From contig NZ_JBDSPJ010000023.1 in the NCBI RefSeq assembly GCF_039912695.1, forward strand, positions 132,910 to 196,909: a DNA stretch of 64,000 bases, read 5' to 3'. The notes beneath the pieces are model-generated. The model had not been told where the DNA came from. It saw only the letters and a list, made by a program, of their open reading frames with translations, and did not search any database. A program made the translations under genes and the position numbers. Positions 9,984 through 18,293 of the stretch are shown here, piece by piece. The DNA is from Pseudolysinimonas_A sp039912695 (GTDB lineage Bacteria; Actinomycetota; Actinomycetes; Actinomycetales; Microbacteriaceae). The first letter of the stretch is position 1, and each line of letters opens with the position of its first letter.

Positions 9984-10298
9984 ATGACCGCTGCCTCGCC
10001 CGTGGCCGCCTCGCACGCGGCGCTCGATGAGACGGAGCTGCGACTGCTCGACTTCGAGCGGGCGTGGGCCGACCGCACCGGCAACCGTGAGGCCGCTATC
10101 CGGGCCGAATTCGGCGTTTCCTCAGCCCGGTACTATCAAATGCTGTACGCGCTCATTGATTCGCCGCTCGCAGTGCGCGACGATCCGATCCTCGTGCGCC
10201 GCCTCCAGCGGCTCCGCGACGCACGGCGCAGGGCGCGAGCCCACACCTTCCCATCAGACAGCACAGCCCGCCCCGATAGCCAGGACGACACCGAGTAG
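9984..10298 (+). CDS. DUF3263 family protein
   Basis: A 104-residue small protein of the actinobacterial DUF3263 family. The core LLDFERAWADRTGNREAAIRAEFGVSSARYYQMLYALID looks like a helix-turn-helix, so a DNA-binding role is plausible but unproven. The C-terminal part is Arg-rich. It ends exactly where the LytR_C gene begins (TAG followed directly by ATG), an arrangement common in Actinobacteria and suggestive of a shared transcript. Confidence 0.88.
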   Translation: MTAASPVAASHAALDETELRLLDFERAWADRTGNREAAIRAEFGVSSARYYQMLYALIDSPLAVRDDPILVRRLQRLRDARRRARAHTFPSDSTARPDSQDDTE

Positions 10299-10874
10299 AT
10301 GGCCACTCAGCCCAGGGACCGCTTTGACGACGTCCCCGACGATCTCGTGCGTGTTGGCGCGCACCGGGCACCCGCGAGGCGTGGACGCGGCTGGGTCAAG
10401 TTCGCCTGGGCAGCCCTGGTCACCGCTGTGCTCATCGTCGCCGGGCTCTACGGGCTCTCGCGCGTCAATCCCGACGTCTCTTTCGACCTCCCGAACTTCG
10501 GGGGCGGACCCACTGCCGGTGAAACGGAAAGCCCCGCACCGGTCGTCGTCCCGGTCACTGACCCGACGCAGGTCGATCCGGCGCTTAACCTGTCGATCTC
10601 GGTTCTGAACGGCTCGCCGACCAACAAGCAGGCGGAGGCTGCGGCCAACCAGATCGCGCTGGCAGGCTGGCCGACACCGGCCGCGGCCAACTCCACGTCG
10701 CGCGAGGAGAAGGTCACCAAGATCTACTACAGCTCGAGCGACTTCGAGGGGATTGCCCTCGGATTGGCGCAACTGCTGGGCACCGATCCGGCGAACATCG
10801 TGCTTTCCGACTTCTACCCCGGAGCCCCGGTCACCATTATTCTCGGCGCCGACTACGTCCCGCCGGCGCCCTAG
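10299..10874 (+). CDS. LytR C-terminal domain protein, single-pass membrane
   Basis: A 191-residue protein with a basic cytoplasmic head, one transmembrane helix (about 34-53), an acidic/Pro linker and a LytR_C domain from about residue 98 (LSISVLNGSPTNKQAEAAANQIALAGW) to the C-terminus. LytR_C domains sit outside the membrane and are often found with LytR-CpsA-Psr glycopolymer ligases, but no such catalytic domain is present here. A wall-associated role is likely and the ligand is unknown. It directly abuts the DUF3263 gene. Confidence 0.88.
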   Translation: MATQPRDRFDDVPDDLVRVGAHRAPARRGRGWVKFAWAALVTAVLIVAGLYGLSRVNPDVSFDLPNFGGGPTAGETESPAPVVVPVTDPTQVDPALNLSISVLNGSPTNKQAEAAANQIALAGWPTPAAANSTSREEKVTKIYYSSSDFEGIALGLAQLLGTDPANIVLSDFYPGAPVTIILGADYVPPAP

Positions 10875-10944
10875 CCGACCGCGAGATTCTCCCCGTGCCG
10901 AGTCGGTCCATCCACGCGGTGACCGCCCCGCCTACCATGACGGC

Positions 10945-12012
10945 ATGAGTCGGGGGCGAACCATCAGGGGGCGTTGGGTCGCGGGTTCTGTGGGCGCTCT
11001 GGCCGCGATCGCCCTTCTCGCTGGCTGTGCCGTCGCACCCGTTCCGATGCCGACGCCGAGCTACTCCTCGACCTACGTCACGCCGGAGCCGACCGGGCTC
11101 GCGCCCCTCACGGGCGCGATAATCCCGGTCGGATCGTTGAGCGCTCCGGCGCTGTCGGCGAAAATCGACAACCACCCGGATGCTCGGCCCCAGGTGGGTC
11201 TTGAGCACACCGATCTGCTGTTCGAGGAGCTCGTCGAGGGTGGTCTCACGCGGTACGTCGCGGTCTGGCATTCTGACGTTCCTGCCGAGATCGGACCGAT
11301 CCGCAGCATCCGCCCGATGGATCCCGACATCATTTCGCCGCTCGGGGGGATCGTCGCCTACTCGGGCGGTCAGTCCCGGTTCGTGCAGCAGATGCTGAAT
11401 ACCGGGCTGTACAACGCCATCCACGGACAGCGGGATACCGATGACCTGATGTACCGGGCACCGGACCGGCCCGGCCCTCACGATGTCATCGTCAAGGCGC
11501 AGGAACTGATCGCCCGGCACCTCGATCTCGCGGCGCCCGTACAGCTGTTCTCGTTCGCGCCCGACCTCGATTCGTCGTCTGCAGTGCGTGAAGGAGCCGC
11601 AACCGCCGCGATCACCGCACGCTTCAGTTCGGGCTCGCGTCGCGGGTGGGCCTGGGATGCCGCCTCGCAACGTTGGCTTCGATCGCAAGATGAGTCGCCG
11701 GATCTCGATTCGGCGGGAACGCCGTACTCGGCAGTCAACGTGGTTGTCATCCGGGTCGCCATCTCCAACGACGGGGGCGTGCCGAAGACCGAACTGATCG
11801 GGTCGGGCGAGGCCTGGGTGTCGTCGGGAGGCTTCACGATCCACGCGACCTGGTCGAAGGCGTCGATGTACGAGCCGATCCGCATCGTCGACGACACCGG
11901 CACTGTCGTGCGACTCGCGCCGGGGAACAGCTGGATCGAGCTCGTGCCGCTTGCCGGAAGCGTCGACTTCGCGGCGCCGCCGCCGTCTCCGGAGCCTTCC
12001 CCAACCCCCTGA
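10945..12012 (+). CDS. DUF3048 domain lipoprotein
   Basis: A 355-residue exported lipoprotein. The start MSRGRTIRGRW at 10945 gives a signal peptide with lipobox L-L-A-G-C (Cys near residue 32). The body is the DUF3048 (YerB-like) family: PALSAKIDNHPDARPQVGLEHTDLLFEELVEGG, then DVPAEIGPIRSIRPMDPDIISPLGG and YRAPDRPGPHDVIV. It ends in a Pro/Ser-rich tail. Its role is unknown; the family is found at the cell surface of Gram-positive bacteria. The longer upstream frame is not coding, because it would run through the preceding gene. Confidence 0.9.
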   Translation: MSRGRTIRGRWVAGSVGALAAIALLAGCAVAPVPMPTPSYSSTYVTPEPTGLAPLTGAIIPVGSLSAPALSAKIDNHPDARPQVGLEHTDLLFEELVEGGLTRYVAVWHSDVPAEIGPIRSIRPMDPDIISPLGGIVAYSGGQSRFVQQMLNTGLYNAIHGQRDTDDLMYRAPDRPGPHDVIVKAQELIARHLDLAAPVQLFSFAPDLDSSSAVREGAATAAITARFSSGSRRGWAWDAASQRWLRSQDESPDLDSAGTPYSAVNVVVIRVAISNDGGVPKTELIGSGEAWVSSGGFTIHATWSKASMYEPIRIVDDTGTVVRLAPGNSWIELVPLAGSVDFAAPPPSPEPSPTP

Positions 12013-12027
12013 CCGCTCGGTGCGCGG

Positions 12028-12054
12028 CTTGCACTCCCCCTGGTCGAGTGCCAA
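12028..12054 (+). promoter_or_regulatory. CIRCE operator 1 (HrcA site)
   Basis: CTTGCACTC, nine bases, then GAGTGCCAA: seven of nine arm positions pair. This is the classic CIRCE spacing and core (GCACTC-N9-GAGTGC) bound by the heat-shock repressor HrcA. Confidence 0.88.
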
Positions 12055-12062
12055 GATAGCCT

Positions 12063-12089
12063 CTGGCACTCGCGCGTCGTGAGTGCCAA
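12063..12089 (+). promoter_or_regulatory. CIRCE operator 2 (HrcA site)
   Basis: CTGGCACTC, nine bases, then GAGTGCCAA: eight of nine arm positions pair. It lies 8 bases after the first copy and 31 bases before the groEL start codon. Two operators suggest tight repression of groEL by HrcA, which is not encoded in this window. Confidence 0.93.
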
Positions 12090-12120
12090 GTTCTACGTCC
12101 AGGAGGGACGACACACACTC

Positions 12121-13749
12121 ATGGCAAAGATCATCGCTTTCAACGAAGAGGCCCGTCGCGGCCTCGAGCGCGGCTTGAATATTCTCGCTGACGCCGTCAA
12201 GGTAACGCTCGGCCCGCGTGGCCGCAACGTCGTTCTGGAGAAGAAGTGGGGCGCTCCCACGATCACCAACGACGGCGTCTCGATCGCGAAAGAGATCGAG
12301 CTCGACGACCCCTACGAGAAGATCGGCGCAGAGCTGGTCAAAGAGGTTGCCAAGAAGACTGATGACGTCGCGGGCGACGGAACGACCACCTCGGTCGTGC
12401 TCGCCCAGGCGCTCGTTCGCGAAGGCCTGCGCAACGTCGCAGCTGGCGCGGACCCGATCAGCCTCAAGCGCGGCATCGAGAAGGCCGTTGCGGCCGTTAT
12501 CGCCGAGCTGATTGCTGGCGCCAAAGAAATCGAGACCAAGGAAGAGATCGCGGCCACCGCATCCATCTCTGCCGGAGACCCCGAGATCGGCGCGCTCATC
12601 GCCGAAGCGATCGACAAGGTCGGCAAGGAGGGCGTCGTCACTGTTGAGGAGTCGAACACCTTCGGCACGACACTCGAACTGACCGAGGGGATGCGCTTCG
12701 ACAAGGGCTACCTGTCGCAGTACTTCGTCACCGACCAGGAGCGTCAGGAGGCCGTCTTCGAAGACGCCTACGTGCTCATCGTCAACTCGAAGGTCTCCAA
12801 CATCAAGGACCTCCTCCCGATCGTCGACAAGGTGATCCAGGCGGGCAAGCAGCTGCTGATCATCGCGGAAGACGTCGACGGCGAGGCTCTCGCGACCCTG
12901 ATCGTCAACAAGATCCGTGGCATCTTCAAGTCGGTTGCCGTCAAGGCTCCCGGCTTCGGTGACCGTCGCAAGGCGCAGCTCGCCGACATCGCCATCCTCA
13001 CCGGTGGCGAGGTCATCAGCGAAGAGCTCGGGCTCAAGCTTGAGAACGCAACGCTCGAGCAGCTTGGGTCCGCCCGCAAGATCATCGTCACGAAGGACGA
13101 GACCACGATCATCGAGGGTGCCGGCAACGCCGACCAGATCGCCGGACGGGTCAAGCAGATCCGTCAGGAGATCGAGAACACCGACAGCGACTACGACCGC
13201 GAGAAGCTCCAGGAGCGCCTCGCGAAGCTCGCCGGTGGTGTCGCGGTCATCAAGGCCGGGGCCGCGACCGAGGTCGAACTCAAAGAGCGCAAGCACCGCA
13301 TCGAGGACGCCGTTCGCAACGCGAAGGCCGCCGTCGAAGAGGGAATCGTCGCCGGTGGTGGCGTTGCCCTCATCCAGGCAGGCAAGCTCGCCTTCGAGAG
13401 CAAGGCCATCAAGGCCCTCGTGGGTGACGAGGCGACGGGTGCGAACATCGTGCGCGTCGCCATCGATGCCCCGCTCAAGCAGATCGCGCTCAACTCGGGT
13501 CTCGAGCCCGGCGTCGTCGTTGACAAGGTGCGCAACCTCCCCGTCGGTCAGGGCCTCAACGCTGCGACCGGCGAGTACGTCGACATGCTGGCCGCCGGAA
13601 TCAACGACCCGGTGAAGGTGACGCGTTCGGCTCTGCTCAACGCCGCATCCATCGCCGCGCTGTTCCTGACGACCGAAGCGGTTGTCGCCGACAAGCCGGA
13701 GCGCAACACTGCCCCGGCCGGCGACCCGTCGGGTGGCATGGACTTCTAA
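12121..13749 (+). CDS. groEL: Chaperonin GroEL (60 kDa, Hsp60)
   Basis: A 542-residue group I chaperonin subunit that folds proteins in the cytoplasm as a double heptamer ring with GroES. The ATP-binding signatures KVTLGPRGRNVVLEK, GDGTTTSVVLAQAL and AVEEGIVAGGGVAL are all present, and it ends GDPSGGMDF rather than in a His-rich tail, so it is the housekeeping-type copy. No groES lies next to it; in this phylum a second groESL locus is usual. The start MAKIIAFNEEAR at 12121 has AGGAGG 14 bases upstream; an in-frame GTG at 12079 overlaps the second CIRCE element and is rejected. A strong terminator follows. Confidence 0.98.
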   Translation: MAKIIAFNEEARRGLERGLNILADAVKVTLGPRGRNVVLEKKWGAPTITNDGVSIAKEIELDDPYEKIGAELVKEVAKKTDDVAGDGTTTSVVLAQALVREGLRNVAAGADPISLKRGIEKAVAAVIAELIAGAKEIETKEEIAATASISAGDPEIGALIAEAIDKVGKEGVVTVEESNTFGTTLELTEGMRFDKGYLSQYFVTDQERQEAVFEDAYVLIVNSKVSNIKDLLPIVDKVIQAGKQLLIIAEDVDGEALATLIVNKIRGIFKSVAVKAPGFGDRRKAQLADIAILTGGEVISEELGLKLENATLEQLGSARKIIVTKDETTIIEGAGNADQIAGRVKQIRQEIENTDSDYDREKLQERLAKLAGGVAVIKAGAATEVELKERKHRIEDAVRNAKAAVEEGIVAGGGVALIQAGKLAFESKAIKALVGDEATGANIVRVAIDAPLKQIALNSGLEPGVVVDKVRNLPVGQGLNAATGEYVDMLAAGINDPVKVTRSALLNAASIAALFLTTEAVVADKPERNTAPAGDPSGGMDF

Positions 13750-13765
13750 GTCCTGCACAACGATC

Positions 13766-13804
13766 AGCGGGCGGCTCCCACAAGGAGCCGCCCGCTTTCG
13801 TTTC
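13766..13804 (+). terminator. Intrinsic terminator of groEL
   Basis: A perfect 13-bp stem (AGCGGGCGGCTCC at 13766-13778, complement at 13784-13796) with a 5-base loop is followed by TTTCGTTT. It also separates groEL from the convergent WXG100 gene. Confidence 0.93.
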
Positions 13805-13830
13805 CCGTTCGCCGACGTTTCGGATTGGCG

Positions 13831-14121
13831 TTAGCGCGCGAACAACCGCGCGTTCTGCTGCTCGATGTCGGCGTAGTGCTGGCCCGCTTGGGCCAACCCG
13901 GTGTTGATGAGGTGCAGGCTGTCCTCCACTCGCCGCTGGGTAGCGGTCCAGTCCGCGACGACGGCCTGAAAGGCTGCTGCGGCCTGCCCCGTCCACGAAC
14001 TCTGGAGGTCGAGGAGCTTGGTGTGGAGCACGCTCACGTCGGATTGGATGCGGCTCGCGGCCGCTTGAACGGAAGAGGTCGCGGCAGCGACGGCTTCACT
14101 ATCTACTTGATATCGCGTCAT
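13831..14121 (-). CDS. WXG100-family (ESAT-6-like) protein
   Basis: A 96-residue, almost wholly helical protein with the W-x-G hairpin turn (SSWTGQAAAAF, Trp near residue 43) midway between two amphipathic helices, as in type VII secretion substrates. It has no signal peptide. No EccC/EssC ATPase or partner WXG100 gene is nearby, so the secretion machinery would be elsewhere. The gene lies immediately downstream of the histidine kinase gene on the same strand (10-base gap), so it may be the last gene of the two-component operon. Confidence 0.88.
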   Translation of the reverse strand: MTRYQVDSEAVAAATSSVQAAASRIQSDVSVLHTKLLDLQSSWTGQAAAAFQAVVADWTATQRRVEDSLHLINTGLAQAGQHYADIEQQNARLFAR

Positions 14122-14130
14122 GCGGTGAAC

Positions 14131-15846
14131 CTACGGACGCTTAGCACGCCCCCGTGACGCGGGCGCTGGCGCTGGGGACGGGGCTTCCGGCTCCGAGGTG
14201 GGGAGGAGAGGCAGGCTGACCCGGAACGTCGCGCCCCCGCCGGGAGTCTCGACAACCTCAACGTGGCCGTCGTGGTTGGCCACGATGCCCGCCACGATCG
14301 CGAGTCCGAGGCCCGAGCCACCCGTGTCGCGGGTGCGCGAGGAGTCGGCGCGGAAGAACCGCTGGAAGATCTTCTCGCGCAGTTGCGGCGGGATGCCCTC
14401 GCCGTGGTCAACGATCGCGATCACCCCGAATCCACCCACGCTGTCGACATCCACGACGATCTCAACGGGGGAGTTGTCACGGGTGAATCGCATCGCGTTT
14501 CCCATCAGGTTTGTCACGACCTGGCGGATCTTGTCTTCTTCGGCAAACACGATCGGCCCGACAGGAAGCAGCGGCGTTGGGGCCGAAACGGGCGCTCCGC
14601 GTGCCGGGCGGCGGAATCGAAGTCGGGCAAGGGTTGCCCCGGCAAACGCAAATGCCCCAACGGTGACTCCCGCGCGCCGGGCCGCCGACGGCACCGCCGC
14701 GACGGCAGCGTCGGCCTCCGACGAATCGGCCGTGGGGATGCCGGAGTTCGTCTCTTCAGGTTCGGGAACGACGACGGTGATGCGCCGTTCGGGTGCGGAT
14801 GCCGCGGCGTCGAGTGCGGCATCCCGAGCGATCGGCAGCAGATCGACGGCGACGCGGGTCAGCGGCCGTGCCTCGTCAAGTCGAGCGAGTTCGAGCAGGT
14901 CCTCGACCAGGGCGCCCATGCGGATCGCCTCGCGTTCGATACGGTCCATGGCTTGCGCGACGTCTTCCGACGTCTGCAACGCCCCCATCCGATACAGCTC
15001 GGCGTAGCCGCGCACCGAGACCAACGGCGTGCGCAGTTCGTGCGATGCGTCGCCGACGAAGCGCCGCATCTGATCGACAGTGCGCGCACGGTCGGCGAAG
15101 GCCCGGTCGATGCGGGCGAGCATCGTGTTGAGTGAGCGGCTCAACCGGCCGACCTCGGTGTTGGGGGTGGCACCGCCGAGCCGCTGACTGTAGTCGCCTG
15201 CGGCGAAGCGCGCGGCGGTACGTTCGACGTCGCGCAGCGGCATGAAGGCGCCGCTCACCAACAACTGCGTCGCCATGGCCGCGAATACGACGACCGCGAT
15301 CGCGAACAACAGGAAGATCGCCGCGTAACGCCCGAGGAGCGCGTTGGTGTCGCTCAGGTTTCGCCCGATCAGGAGCGTCGCCTGGTGGCCCTGCCAGGAG
15401 ACGGTCGAGGGGTACGCGATCACCCGCCACTCGGTGGTCTTGGCAGCGTTGAGCAGGGTGATGCCGCCGTCGAGCTGAATCACCGACGACAGGCCGAGCC
15501 CTGAGATGACCGGCGCGATGTCGGTTTCGCTCAGCGAGAGATTGTCGTCGAGGAGTTCACCGCTCGCCGAGACGGCTGCGAAATAGTACGGCGTGAAGCC
15601 GGCGCGGTCGTCGCCGTAGGGCAGAAAGCCGCTGAACTCAACCGCGGATTCGAGATTGGAGTACCTCGAGTTGATTCCCTCGTCGACGCGCTCAAGCAGG
15701 TAGGCGCGTAGCACCGTCATGGTTCCGGCACCCGCGACCGTGAGGCCGAGGGTCAGCAGCAACACGATGACGCCGGTGACCTTGGCGCGCAGCGAGATGC
15801 CGTTCCACCAGCGGTCGAAGGAGGCCTGGACGGGGTTCGACATCAC
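14131..15846 (-). CDS. Sensor histidine kinase (OmpR-partner type) with an unusual linker
   Basis: A 571-residue membrane kinase. Transmembrane helices lie near residues 22-48 and 172-197 around an extracytoplasmic sensor region of about 120 residues. A HAMP domain follows (about 198-250), then the H-box FVGDASHELRTPLVSV with the phospho-acceptor His269. The ATPase domain has N-box NLMGNAMRF (Asn450), G1 DHGEGIPP and G2 GGSGLGLAIV. Between the dimerisation helices and the N-box there is an extra, low-complexity stretch (about residues 361-430) containing a short hydrophobic, Arg-flanked segment. The C-terminus is Pro/Ala-rich. It lies 51 bases after the response regulator gene and is probably co-transcribed with it. 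The stimulus is unknown. Confidence 0.92.
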   Translation of the reverse strand: MMSNPVQASFDRWWNGISLRAKVTGVIVLLLTLGLTVAGAGTMTVLRAYLLERVDEGINSRYSNLESAVEFSGFLPYGDDRAGFTPYYFAAVSASGELLDDNLSLSETDIAPVISGLGLSSVIQLDGGITLLNAAKTTEWRVIAYPSTVSWQGHQATLLIGRNLSDTNALLGRYAAIFLLFAIAVVVFAAMATQLLVSGAFMPLRDVERTAARFAAGDYSQRLGGATPNTEVGRLSRSLNTMLARIDRAFADRARTVDQMRRFVGDASHELRTPLVSVRGYAELYRMGALQTSEDVAQAMDRIEREAIRMGALVEDLLELARLDEARPLTRVAVDLLPIARDAALDAAASAPERRITVVVPEPEETNSGIPTADSSEADAAVAAVPSAARRAGVTVGAFAFAGATLARLRFRRPARGAPVSAPTPLLPVGPIVFAEEDKIRQVVTNLMGNAMRFTRDNSPVEIVVDVDSVGGFGVIAIVDHGEGIPPQLREKIFQRFFRADSSRTRDTGGSGLGLAIVAGIVANHDGHVEVVETPGGGATFRVSLPLLPTSEPEAPSPAPAPASRGRAKRP

Positions 15847-15897
15847 GCGCCTCCCGAGCGGTCCTGTGGTGATCGAGGCTGAGTCGTTGACTGCGGC

Positions 15898-16590
15898 TTA
15901 GACCTTCGAGGTCTTGAGCATGTACCCGAATCCGCGTTTGGTCTGAATCATCGGCTCGGTCGAGTGCTGATCGAGCTTACGGCGCAGGTACGAGATGTAG
16001 CTCTCGACGATCCCGGCATCGCCGTTGAAGTCGTATTCCCAGACGTGGTCGAGGATCTGAGCCTTGCTGAGCACCCGGTTCGGGTTGAGCATCAGATAGC
16101 GCAGCAGCTTGAATTCGGTGGGCGACAGTTCGACCTGTTCGGAACCGACGGTCACCTCGTGCGTGTCCTGATCCATGCTCAGTTCGCCGGTTCGGATGAC
16201 GGCATCCTCTTCGTCATGCATCGTGCGGCGCAGGATTGCCTTCAGTCGGGCGACGATCTCGTCGAGCGAGAACGGCTTGGTCACATAGTCGTCGCCGCCG
16301 ACGGTCAGCCCGGTGATCTTGTCTTCGGTGTCGTCTTTCGCGGTGAGGAACAGGATGGGTGCGGTGTAGCCGCTCGCGCGCAGCCGCTTGGTCACGCCGA
16401 AACCGTTCATGTCGGGGAGCATGACGTCGAGGATGATCAGATCGGGCTCTTCTTCAAGCACCGCCGAGATCGCCTGGGCACCGTTGCCGACCGCGCGCAC
16501 CGCGAAGCCGGCGAAGCGCAGGCTGGTGGTGAGGAGGTCACGGATGTTGGGCTCGTCGTCGACAATCAGGATGCGGGGGCCGTCGCTCAT
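15898..16590 (-). CDS. OmpR/PhoB-family response regulator
   Basis: A 230-residue two-domain regulator. The receiver domain has the acidic pair DDEPN (Asp11, Asp12), the phosphorylated Asp55 in LIILDVMLPD, Thr in FLTAKDD and Lys in YVTKPF. The C-terminal winged helix (from about residue 130) has the VELSPTEFKLLRYLMLNPNRVLSKAQILDHVW signature and the YISYLRRKLD recognition region. The start MSDGPRILIVDDEP at 16590 is chosen over an ATG 60 bases upstream, which would add a non-homologous tail overlapping the MarR gene end. It is encoded just upstream of its likely partner kinase. Confidence 0.95.
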   Translation of the reverse strand: MSDGPRILIVDDEPNIRDLLTTSLRFAGFAVRAVGNGAQAISAVLEEEPDLIILDVMLPDMNGFGVTKRLRASGYTAPILFLTAKDDTEDKITGLTVGGDDYVTKPFSLDEIVARLKAILRRTMHDEEDAVIRTGELSMDQDTHEVTVGSEQVELSPTEFKLLRYLMLNPNRVLSKAQILDHVWEYDFNGDAGIVESYISYLRRKLDQHSTEPMIQTKRGFGYMLKTSKV

Positions 16591-16646
16591 GTCCCTAGTT
16601 TCTGCGCGTTTGCTGGATGATTCCTGATAGTCGCGTGATCGGGGGA

Positions 16647-17183
16647 TCACCTCGGGGTCATCGGCGACGTGGCATCGGCCGCGATCCGGTCGGCGAGGGG
16701 GGCCAGGATGCCGCCGGCGTCGACGCCGGGCAGCAACTTTGCCATGACCCGGTCGAGATCCGCGAGGTCGGCGTCACTGAGTCGGTCGAAGAATAAGTCA
16801 CCCACTGCGGCGAAGTAGAACGGGGCGGCGGCTCGGAATGCCGCGTACCCGGTTTCGGTGAGGGTCACGATCTGCACCCGCTTGTCGTCGACCGAGCGCG
16901 AGCGGGTGACCGTTCCGCGGGATTCAAGCCGCGAGACGGCGTGGGACAGCCGCGACAACGAGGAGGCGAGCAGCAGCGCGAGCCGCGACATCGGCATGGC
17001 CCGGCCGTCGCTGAGGTTCAGATGGTTGAAGACGAGGTACTCGAACTGGGTAAGTCCGGTCTGGGTCAGGAGCCGCGAGGTGATCTCGGAAGGGATCCCC
17101 GCAGACACGCCGGCGAATCGGATCCACGCCATGCGCTGAAGTGCTCCCAGGTCTTGACCGGGGAACCGCGCGCGCTCGCTCAT
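16647..17183 (-). CDS. MarR-family transcriptional regulator
   Basis: A 178-residue winged-helix regulator. MPMSRLALLLASSLSRLSHAVSRLESRGTVTRSRSVDDKRVQIVTLTETGYAAF is the MarR DNA-binding core, including the D-x-R wing (DDKR). The gene is divergent from a DoxX-family gene, and an exact inverted repeat plus a near copy lie in the 98-base gap, so it probably represses both itself and the DoxX gene. Such pairs often respond to quinones or other electrophiles; that ligand is only a guess here. Confidence 0.93.
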   Translation of the reverse strand: MSERARFPGQDLGALQRMAWIRFAGVSAGIPSEITSRLLTQTGLTQFEYLVFNHLNLSDGRAMPMSRLALLLASSLSRLSHAVSRLESRGTVTRSRSVDDKRVQIVTLTETGYAAFRAAAPFYFAAVGDLFFDRLSDADLADLDRVMAKLLPGVDAGGILAPLADRIAADATSPMTPR

Positions 17184-17199
17184 GGGGAGAGGATACCAA

Positions 17200-17217
17200 A
17201 ACTTGACGCTTCAAGTT
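17200..17217. promoter_or_regulatory. Palindromic operator 1, MarR/DoxX intergenic region
   Basis: AACTTGA-CGCT-TCAAGTT is a perfect 7-bp inverted repeat, 16 bases from the MarR start codon. It matches the size of MarR-type operators. Confidence 0.8.
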
Positions 17218-17238
17218 ATTCGGTCTAGCCTCGCAATC

Positions 17239-17254
17239 AGTTGACGCTTCAAGT
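17239..17254. promoter_or_regulatory. Palindromic operator 2, MarR/DoxX intergenic region
   Basis: AGTTGA-CGCT-TCAAGT repeats the first operator with one arm mismatch and lies 27 bases before the DoxX GTG start. Both copies share the 14-base string TTGACGCTTCAAGT, which supports a dimeric regulator acting on both promoters. Confidence 0.78.
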
Positions 17255-17281
17255 AGATGCTTCAGGTACCAGGAGGAACAC

Positions 17282-17653
17282 GTGGAGATCGCCGTCTGGA
17301 TCGTGTCGGGGCTGCTCGCCTTCGCTTTCGTCGTCGGAGGGGTCGCGCGTCTTGTCGTACCAGCCGAGCGCTATGCCGACATCCCGAATCAGCAGTGGAT
17401 TCGCGCCGTTCCCCGCCGCGGCGTGATCGCGATCTCCCTCGCTGAGATCCTCGGGGCGGGTGGCCTCGTCGTGCCGATGCTGACCGGCATCCTCCCGGTG
17501 CTGGCGCCGATCGCCGCGTGCTGCCTCGCGCTGATCATGGCCGGAGCGCTGGTCTTCCACCTGCGCCGGCGGGAGTGGCCGAATGTTCCGGTCGCCCTCG
17601 TCCTGATCGCGCTGCTGCTCTTTGTCGCGATCGCGCGGTTCTCGGGAGTCTGA
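17282..17653 (+). CDS. DoxX family membrane protein
   Basis: A 123-residue four-helix membrane protein (segments near 3-22, 47-65, 69-90 and 101-120). The FVVGGVARLVVP and PRRGVIAISLAEILGAGGLVVPML segments fit the DoxX/DoxD-like family, which includes subunits of quinone-reducing or thiosulfate-oxidising complexes and many uncharacterised proteins. The GTG start has AGGAGG five bases upstream. It is divergent from the MarR gene and presumably its target. Confidence 0.85.
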   Translation: MEIAVWIVSGLLAFAFVVGGVARLVVPAERYADIPNQQWIRAVPRRGVIAISLAEILGAGGLVVPMLTGILPVLAPIAACCLALIMAGALVFHLRRREWPNVPVALVLIALLLFVAIARFSGV

Positions 17654-17687
17654 ATCGCGACATCCCGAACCTCGGGGGGCTGAGGCT

Positions 17688-18290
17688 TCAGCGCACCGGC
17701 TCGTAAACGAGGTGGGTGACGAGGGTCGTCGCCCGCGCCGACACTTGCCGCCACTGTTGGGCGGGAACCCCGTCGAACAGCCGCTCGCCGCGGCCAGCGA
17801 CCATCGGCATGACGTGCAACCGCAACTCGTCGACCAGCCCCTCCGCAAGGAACTGGTTCACGGTCGACGGGCCGCCCGAAATCGCGACGTTGCGGTCGCC
17901 CGCCGCATCCCGTGCTCGGTCGAGCGCCGCATGGATTCCGTCGCTCACGAAATGGAAGGTCGTCCCGCCCTCCATCACGAGGTCGTCGCGTTCGCGGTGC
18001 GCGAGCACGAACACCGGCCCGCGATACGGCGGCTCAGGCCCCCACCATCCGGTCCAGTCGAGATCCCAGTCGCCGCGGTCGGGGCCGAACATGTTGCGGC
18101 CCATGATGAATGCGCCCGCGTCGACGATCGTGGCCACTTCTGCCCGGTTCTCGGCGGCATACGGCTCCTTGAACATCCAGCAGAGCATCAGGGTCTGGTC
18201 GAAGTCGCCGAATGGGCTCTCGAAGCTCTGCCCGATCCCGGATCCGTAGCCGTCCATCGAGACAGCGAGGTCGCTCACAACGCGTGACAT
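17688..18290 (-). CDS. Dihydrofolate reductase family protein (RibD C-terminal domain)
   Basis: A 200-residue protein of the RibD_C/DHFR-like fold: SDLAVSMDGYGSG at the N-terminus, GAFIMGRNMFGP for the nucleotide-contacting helix, and AISGGPSTVNQFLAEGLVDELRLHVMPMVAGRGERLFDG near the C-terminus. Stand-alone members such as YyaP/YwjB-type proteins are NADPH-binding reductases of unknown substrate. It follows the epoxide hydrolase gene by three bases on the same strand, so the two are likely co-transcribed. Confidence 0.9.
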   Translation of the reverse strand: MSRVVSDLAVSMDGYGSGIGQSFESPFGDFDQTLMLCWMFKEPYAAENRAEVATIVDAGAFIMGRNMFGPDRGDWDLDWTGWWGPEPPYRGPVFVLAHRERDDLVMEGGTTFHFVSDGIHAALDRARDAAGDRNVAISGGPSTVNQFLAEGLVDELRLHVMPMVAGRGERLFDGVPAQQWRQVSARATTLVTHLVYEPVR

Positions 18291-18293
18291 AGT

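Noticed and set aside
10837..13758. A 973-codon minus-strand frame opposite DUF3048 and groEL
   Set aside because: It is antisense to clearly coding genes with CIRCE operators and has the composition expected of a high-GC shadow frame.
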